Assembly: GCF_000315485.1 (NCBI RefSeq) | Contig: NZ_JH992944.1 | Coordinates: 211,781-275,780, forward strand | Source of the DNA: Bacteroides oleiciplenus YIT 12058 | GTDB taxonomy: Bacteria > Bacteroidota > Bacteroidia > Bacteroidales > Bacteroidaceae | DNA: 64,000 bases | Reading direction: 5' to 3' | Shown: piece after piece, positions 60,953-64,000 of the stretch | Numbering within the stretch: position 1 is the first letter of the stretch | Layout of the letters: every line of letters begins with the position of its first letter | Program-made: the position numbers and the translations under genes | The notes under the pieces: model-generated | Databases searched by the model: none | What the model was told of the DNA's origin: nothing | What the model saw: the letters and a program-made list of their open reading frames with translations, nothing else

Positions 60953-61165
60953 CTATCCCATTTTATCCTGTAATTCTCTAATTACATCGTTCACGATATA
61001 TAGGTCACCCATTAGATATAGTCCCGTTTCGGGATCGTGCAACCGTTCACAAGTGTCGGACTCGTAGAAGATACCGAGGGCACGTTCAGAAGAGATATTG
61101 AGGTGCTCGCTCAATAACACGATGATACGTCCTATTTTATTCCAGAGGAGAAGGTCGCTTATCAT
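60953..61165 (-). CDS. DUF3791 protein, third gene of the DUF3990 operon
   Basis: 70 aa (MISDLLLWNKIGRIIVLLSE...). It resembles DUF3791 in the pattern of a helical start, then RLHDPETGLYLMGDLYIVNDVI. Its ATG overlaps the DUF3990 stop (ATGA). The Shine-Dalgarno AAAGGAGGT lies inside the DUF3990 3' end. Probably an antidote or accessory factor for DUF3990; not demonstrated. A hairpin with GAACC and CCTCTT arms follows the stop (60,907-60,950). Confidence 0.75.
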   Translation of the reverse strand: MISDLLLWNKIGRIIVLLSEHLNISSERALGIFYESDTCERLHDPETGLYLMGDLYIVNDVIRELQDKMG

Positions 61166-61680
61166 AACTTACCTCCTTTCTGTGAAATACTTAGGGGCAG
61201 ACATTCTTTGAAGTGCAGACATTCGTCGATGAGACGCTGGTTGAGCAAGCACATCTGGTTATTGGGCTGATGTTGTGCCAGCTGTCCGAGAGCTATTTCG
61301 GCGGGCATAGTTCCTGCTATATAGCTTTCCACAGTATCTACTACACGGTCGTTTGCTATGCCTCCTTCCACGAAGTCGTATTCCTGCCAGGGCTTTAATC
61401 CTTTGCGGCTGTGTACGATAAAGTCGAGCCAGTCACGATTATAGGTTTCGAAATGCAGGCAACGATAGACTTGGCGGATACGTTCCATATCTATCTCATA
61501 GATGTTAAGGTAGGGAGTACCTCGCAACAAGCGCAAATTGACAATTTGTGCCCAGCGTTCGGCCTGGCTGCGGAGGGTGGTAACGTAGAAGCCTTGTCCA
61601 AAGTCAAGGTCAGGACGCCCATAGGATGCTAGTGGCTTTCTTACGATATCAGCTGCACCATGATAGACTAGAGTGCTCAT
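61162..61680 (-). CDS. DUF3990 protein, ADP-ribosyltransferase-like fold
   Basis: 172 aa. YHG at residues 6-8 and DFGQGFYVTTLRSQAERWA from residue 26 are the diagnostic segments of DUF3990, a family placed with ADP-ribosyltransferase folds (from memory). The mid-part reads LNIYEID and RDWLDFIVHSRKG. It sits between two DUF3791 genes, with ATGA overlaps at both ends and strong Shine-Dalgarno sequences, so production of the three is coupled. A toxin or effector with paired antidotes is a reasonable reading, but function is not known. Confidence 0.82.
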   Translation of the reverse strand: MSTLVYHGAADIVRKPLASYGRPDLDFGQGFYVTTLRSQAERWAQIVNLRLLRGTPYLNIYEIDMERIRQVYRCLHFETYNRDWLDFIVHSRKGLKPWQEYDFVEGGIANDRVVDTVESYIAGTMPAEIALGQLAQHQPNNQMCLLNQRLIDECLHFKECLPLSISQKGGKL

Positions 61681-61940
61681 AGTTTGTCTCCTTTCATTGT
61701 TTTTCCCGCAACTTCCCAGTTGTGCAGGGTTTCGAGAGTGGTATCGGTTATATACTCACGGCTTTGAGTGTGCAGTAAATCATAGTAGGGGAGAATGTAC
61801 TCCTCTATCATGCCGATGCGTGCCATGCGGCGGTACATCTCAGTGGGGGATATACCTTTGCGACGGGCTGCGGCTTCAATGCACGAGGCGGCGAAGATCA
61901 TTCGCAGTTGTTCGTCGGTCATTCGTTGCATACTTGTCAT
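61677..61940 (-). CDS. DUF3791 protein, first gene of the DUF3990 operon
   Basis: 87 aa from the ATG at 61,940, which has GAAAGGAGACAAGAAGT upstream; the longer frame to 62,012 would run through the -7 box. Body: CIEAAARRKGISPTEMYRRM, then GMIEEYILPYYDLLHTQSRE, the LHTQSREYI box being typical of DUF3791. Overlaps DUF3990 by 4 nt. Its order (before the putative toxin) fits an antidote. Transcribed from the -7 box at 61,966. Confidence 0.82.
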   Translation of the reverse strand: MTSMQRMTDEQLRMIFAASCIEAAARRKGISPTEMYRRMARIGMIEEYILPYYDLLHTQSREYITDTTLETLHNWEVAGKTMKGDKL

Positions 61941-61965
61941 ACTTCTTGTCTCCTTTCTTAGATTG

Positions 61966-61973
61966 CAAATATA
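61966..61973 (-). promoter_or_regulatory. -7 box of the DUF3791-DUF3990-DUF3791 operon
   Basis: TATATTTG on the minus strand, exact match, 25 nt before the first start codon. A TTG lies 23 nt further upstream (61,999-61,997). The stretch from here to 62,177 shows no gene. Confidence 0.6.
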
Positions 61974-62177
61974 ATGCTTACTAACCAGACTTACCCCAAT
62001 TCTGCTGAACAAAAAGTAGTTTCCTCCAGCAATCCCCTTAAAATACTCTTAAAAATCATGATCTTAGCAACAGAAAGCCAAGTAGCAAACTAATTGAGAA
62101 ATATAATCTAATTTACTTAGAGAAGTTTTATAGGCAAGTAAAGCTAAAAAACACGCTCTGTTTCAGATAACTCATAT

Positions 62178-62277
62178 AAAAAGAGTGAGGCTATCCCCCA
62201 CTGGGGACAGCCTCACACAACAACATTTTACTTTTCACGATGGTGAAAAAAAGGACTATTCTTCACAGAGTAGTTGT
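62178..62277 (-). repeat. 3' UTR repeat copy B, with terminator of surface gene B
   Basis: Same element as at 56,057-56,152: GTGAGGCTATCC...GGGGACAGCCTCAC, then ACAACAACATTTTACTTTTC and GGACTATTCTTCACAGAGTA, differing by a few bases and small indels. Ends on the minus strand in CTTTTTAT after the GTGAGGCT stem. Confidence 0.88.
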
Positions 62278-62288
62278 GTTATTAAAAA

Positions 62289-62313
62289 AAGTGTGCCCTA
62301 CAGGGGCACACTT
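62289..62313 (-). terminator. First terminator of surface gene B
   Basis: 10-bp stem AAGTGTGCCC/GGGCACACTT with a 5-nt loop followed by a long T-run on the minus strand, 28 nt after the stop. Surface gene A has a shorter version (56,167-56,188) with a weaker T-run. Confidence 0.85.
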
Positions 62314-62340
62314 CATTTAAATCAATTATAAATCAAAGGT

Positions 62341-64000
62341 TTAATTACCTTCAGTCTTTTGAACATCCATATAAACAGCAGTCTTCACAGTACCCCACTT
62401 ATAAGTTACGACTACAGGAATCTTAACCTTAAATGCTTGTACGTTGCTACCATTGTTTTTATATGTAATAGTACCATAGTCACCAACTACAGAAGAATTA
62501 GCCTGTTTGATATCAATCTGGTTAGTTACCTCAGACAATTTCTTCGTTTCGATATCGTTACCATTCATATTTGTAGTAATATTCGCAATATCAGCTACAA
62601 TAGACTGAACTTTATAATAGTCATAATAAGCAGAACCATCATAAGCTACACCACTTGCACTTGTTCCCTTAGCAAACTTATAATCTCTCCAGTCAGTCAG
62701 GTAAACAAGATCAAGCATCTTCACTGTGTAACCTTCATCTGTAGCATCTACAAAATATTTACCTTCATTGGCAAATACGTTGATCGGACGCAAGAATTCA
62801 GCATTAAACTGACCGTCAGTCATCGGCAAGCGCATATTACACTTATTAGTCAATACCATGTCAAGTTTAGCAGTGAACGGAGCAACATCGTGTGCAGAGA
62901 TGTTCAAGATAGCTTTAGCTTCCGGAGTCTCCTGATATTCAACGTTTGTACCAACAATCTTGGCAACCAAAGCAGTATTACCACGCAATTCTTTACCATT
63001 AGCAGTCACAGTTAACGTATATTCCTTGCCATCATTACCCATAACCTTAACATTATTGTTTTCGGCAGAGAAGATGTATTGGTAACTGATATTAGCCAAC
63101 TTGAAATCATCGCTTACAGTATTATTCAACTTGAATGAAGGTTTGTTTCCTTCAAATACATTGTCAACGTTTACAGAGAATGAGCAATCGTTCGGAGTAA
63201 CACCAGGAACCACAGTGTTCATTCTGATGTTATTCATATTGTTATACCAGTATTCAGTATTCTTACTGCCAGTATCGAAGCTTGCAGACGGAGACTTAAC
63301 AGAAGCAGTGAATGTAATAGTTACATCCGCACGAGACTTGTCATTCTTTGGCTGATAAGTAGCTGTAGCAATCATCTGGCCATCCTTAGCAATAGCATTC
63401 AACTGATCTACATCAGTTACGGTCCAAGCCAAACAAACTGTTTCAACATTAGGATCAGCATCGTTCAGTTCTACAACTTCACCATATTCACCAGCTTTCA
63501 AAGTTGCAACCTTCTGACCAGAAGGATTAGTAGAAGTTGACTTCAATTCATAAATTGCATGGAAGTCTTCTTTGGTCAAACCTAACTTCTGATAGATATG
63601 TACATTCATTTCGTCGAATGTCAAATTCCAAGTCTTAGGTGTACACTGCAAGTTGAGGTCACCACAAGCCTTAGGATAGTCAGTACCAGCAACATCACCT
63701 CTTGTGATCATAACCTTAATCCAGCCAACATTGACAACTTCACCATTAGAAGCATTCTGCAACTCTACACGAACCAAAGGCATACGACCTACAGCAGCGA
63801 TAGGATCCTCAGTAATACTACCAACCTTAGCAGTCAGTACGCTACCATTCAAGTTAGCAAAGAAACTACTCTGAAGAGTTTTGTTGTCACCCTTATAGTA
63901 GTCAGACAGACTGTAAACCAACTTCAAACCATAATCAGCCAACTTATCATTAGCGATAGTCTTATCACCTGTGCCAATCTGCTTCATTGGATTAGCGTCA
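62341..64000 (-). CDS. Large surface protein B, N-terminus outside the window
   Basis: The C-terminal 550 or so residues of a paralogue of surface protein A. The frame is open through the Met codon at 63,987 to the window edge, so the gene begins beyond it. Shared features with A: the WGTVK/VTYKWGTV C-terminal segment (VVTYKWGTVKTAVYMDV here), LxxLTDWRDYK (with DWRNK in A), and the alternating beta-rich, Thr/Asn-rich composition. The two differ widely elsewhere. Probably a cell-surface lipoprotein or S-layer-like protein; family inferred from paralogy. Confidence 0.8.
   Translation of the reverse strand, partial: DANPMKQIGTGDKTIANDKLADYGLKLVYSLSDYYKGDNKTLQSSFFANLNGSVLTAKVGSITEDPIAAVGRMPLVRVELQNASNGEVVNVGWIKVMITRGDVAGTDYPKACGDLNLQCTPKTWNLTFDEMNVHIYQKLGLTKEDFHAIYELKSTSTNPSGQKVATLKAGEYGEVVELNDADPNVETVCLAWTVTDVDQLNAIAKDGQMIATATYQPKNDKSRADVTITFTASVKSPSASFDTGSKNTEYWYNNMNNIRMNTVVPGVTPNDCSFSVNVDNVFEGNKPSFKLNNTVSDDFKLANISYQYIFSAENNNVKVMGNDGKEYTLTVTANGKELRGNTALVAKIVGTNVEYQETPEAKAILNISAHDVAPFTAKLDMVLTNKCNMRLPMTDGQFNAEFLRPINVFANEGKYFVDATDEGYTVKMLDLVYLTDWRDYKFAKGTSASGVAYDGSAYYDYYKVQSIVADIANITTNMNGNDIETKKLSEVTNQIDIKQANSSVVGDYGTITYKNNGSNVQAFKVKIPVVVTYKWGTVKTAVYMDVQKTEGN

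Overview
The window looks like a chromosomal segment of a gut Bacteroides. The support is direct: exact copies of the Bacteroides -7 promoter element (TAnnTTTG) precede many genes, most genes lack Shine-Dalgarno sequences, and the gene families are typical of the genus: a TonB-dependent receptor with a surface lipoprotein, a fused MurF-Alr, a GSCFA protein, a LruC-domain lipoprotein, an HU-like protein and a complex I operon without nuoEFG. Species cannot be named from the sequence alone. No rRNA, tRNA or CRISPR array was recognised.

Layout. 1-4,014: pectin/uronate use, with a pectinesterase (cut by the window edge) and a GH105 hydrolase on the minus strand, divergent from a hexuronate-type MFS transporter. 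4,015-4,342: a convergent gap with two small-RNA-like units. 4,343-8,910: tatA-tatC followed by a Dna2-like nuclease-helicase. 9,036-13,234: GSCFA and MurF-Alr (overlapping), and a LexA/CI-like S24 regulator. 13,235-15,853: a LruC-domain lipoprotein and a repeat-rich gap with a 204-nt near-perfect palindrome. 15,854-20,633: dxs, trkA, trkH. 20,736-31,337: a small exported protein and nuoA-B-CD-H-I-J-K-L-M-N, closed by a strong terminator. 31,458-39,878: an exported protein, a PAS/GAF histidine kinase, and a divergent TonB receptor plus beta-helix lipoprotein. 39,977-46,112: HU-like protein, MscS-type channel, a DUF4435/AAA ATPase pair and a TPR histidine kinase. 46,304-55,440: EamA transporter, DUF1573 protein with MeaB, and a giant alpha-2-macroglobulin-like protein.

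55,441-64,000 is the accessory end. It holds an apparently unlisted two-micropeptide operon (25 and 30 aa) with a strong ribosome-binding site and tandem operator-like dyads; two paralogous large surface proteins of the KDYDDD type that carry a nearly identical 3' UTR; a tyrosine recombinase resembling Bacteroides DNA invertases; and a tightly overlapped DUF3791-DUF3990-DUF3791 operon that may be an ADP-ribosyltransferase-type toxin module.

How the genes work together: the first block releases, cleaves and imports uronates. The nuo operon pumps ions using a reduced carrier other than NADH, because the NADH-oxidising module is missing. The trk genes import potassium. The surface-protein/recombinase block looks like a phase-variable or modular surface locus. 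A family of palindromic repeats (arms of the GTGATTAG type) sits in several operon gaps and also, in frame, inside two genes.
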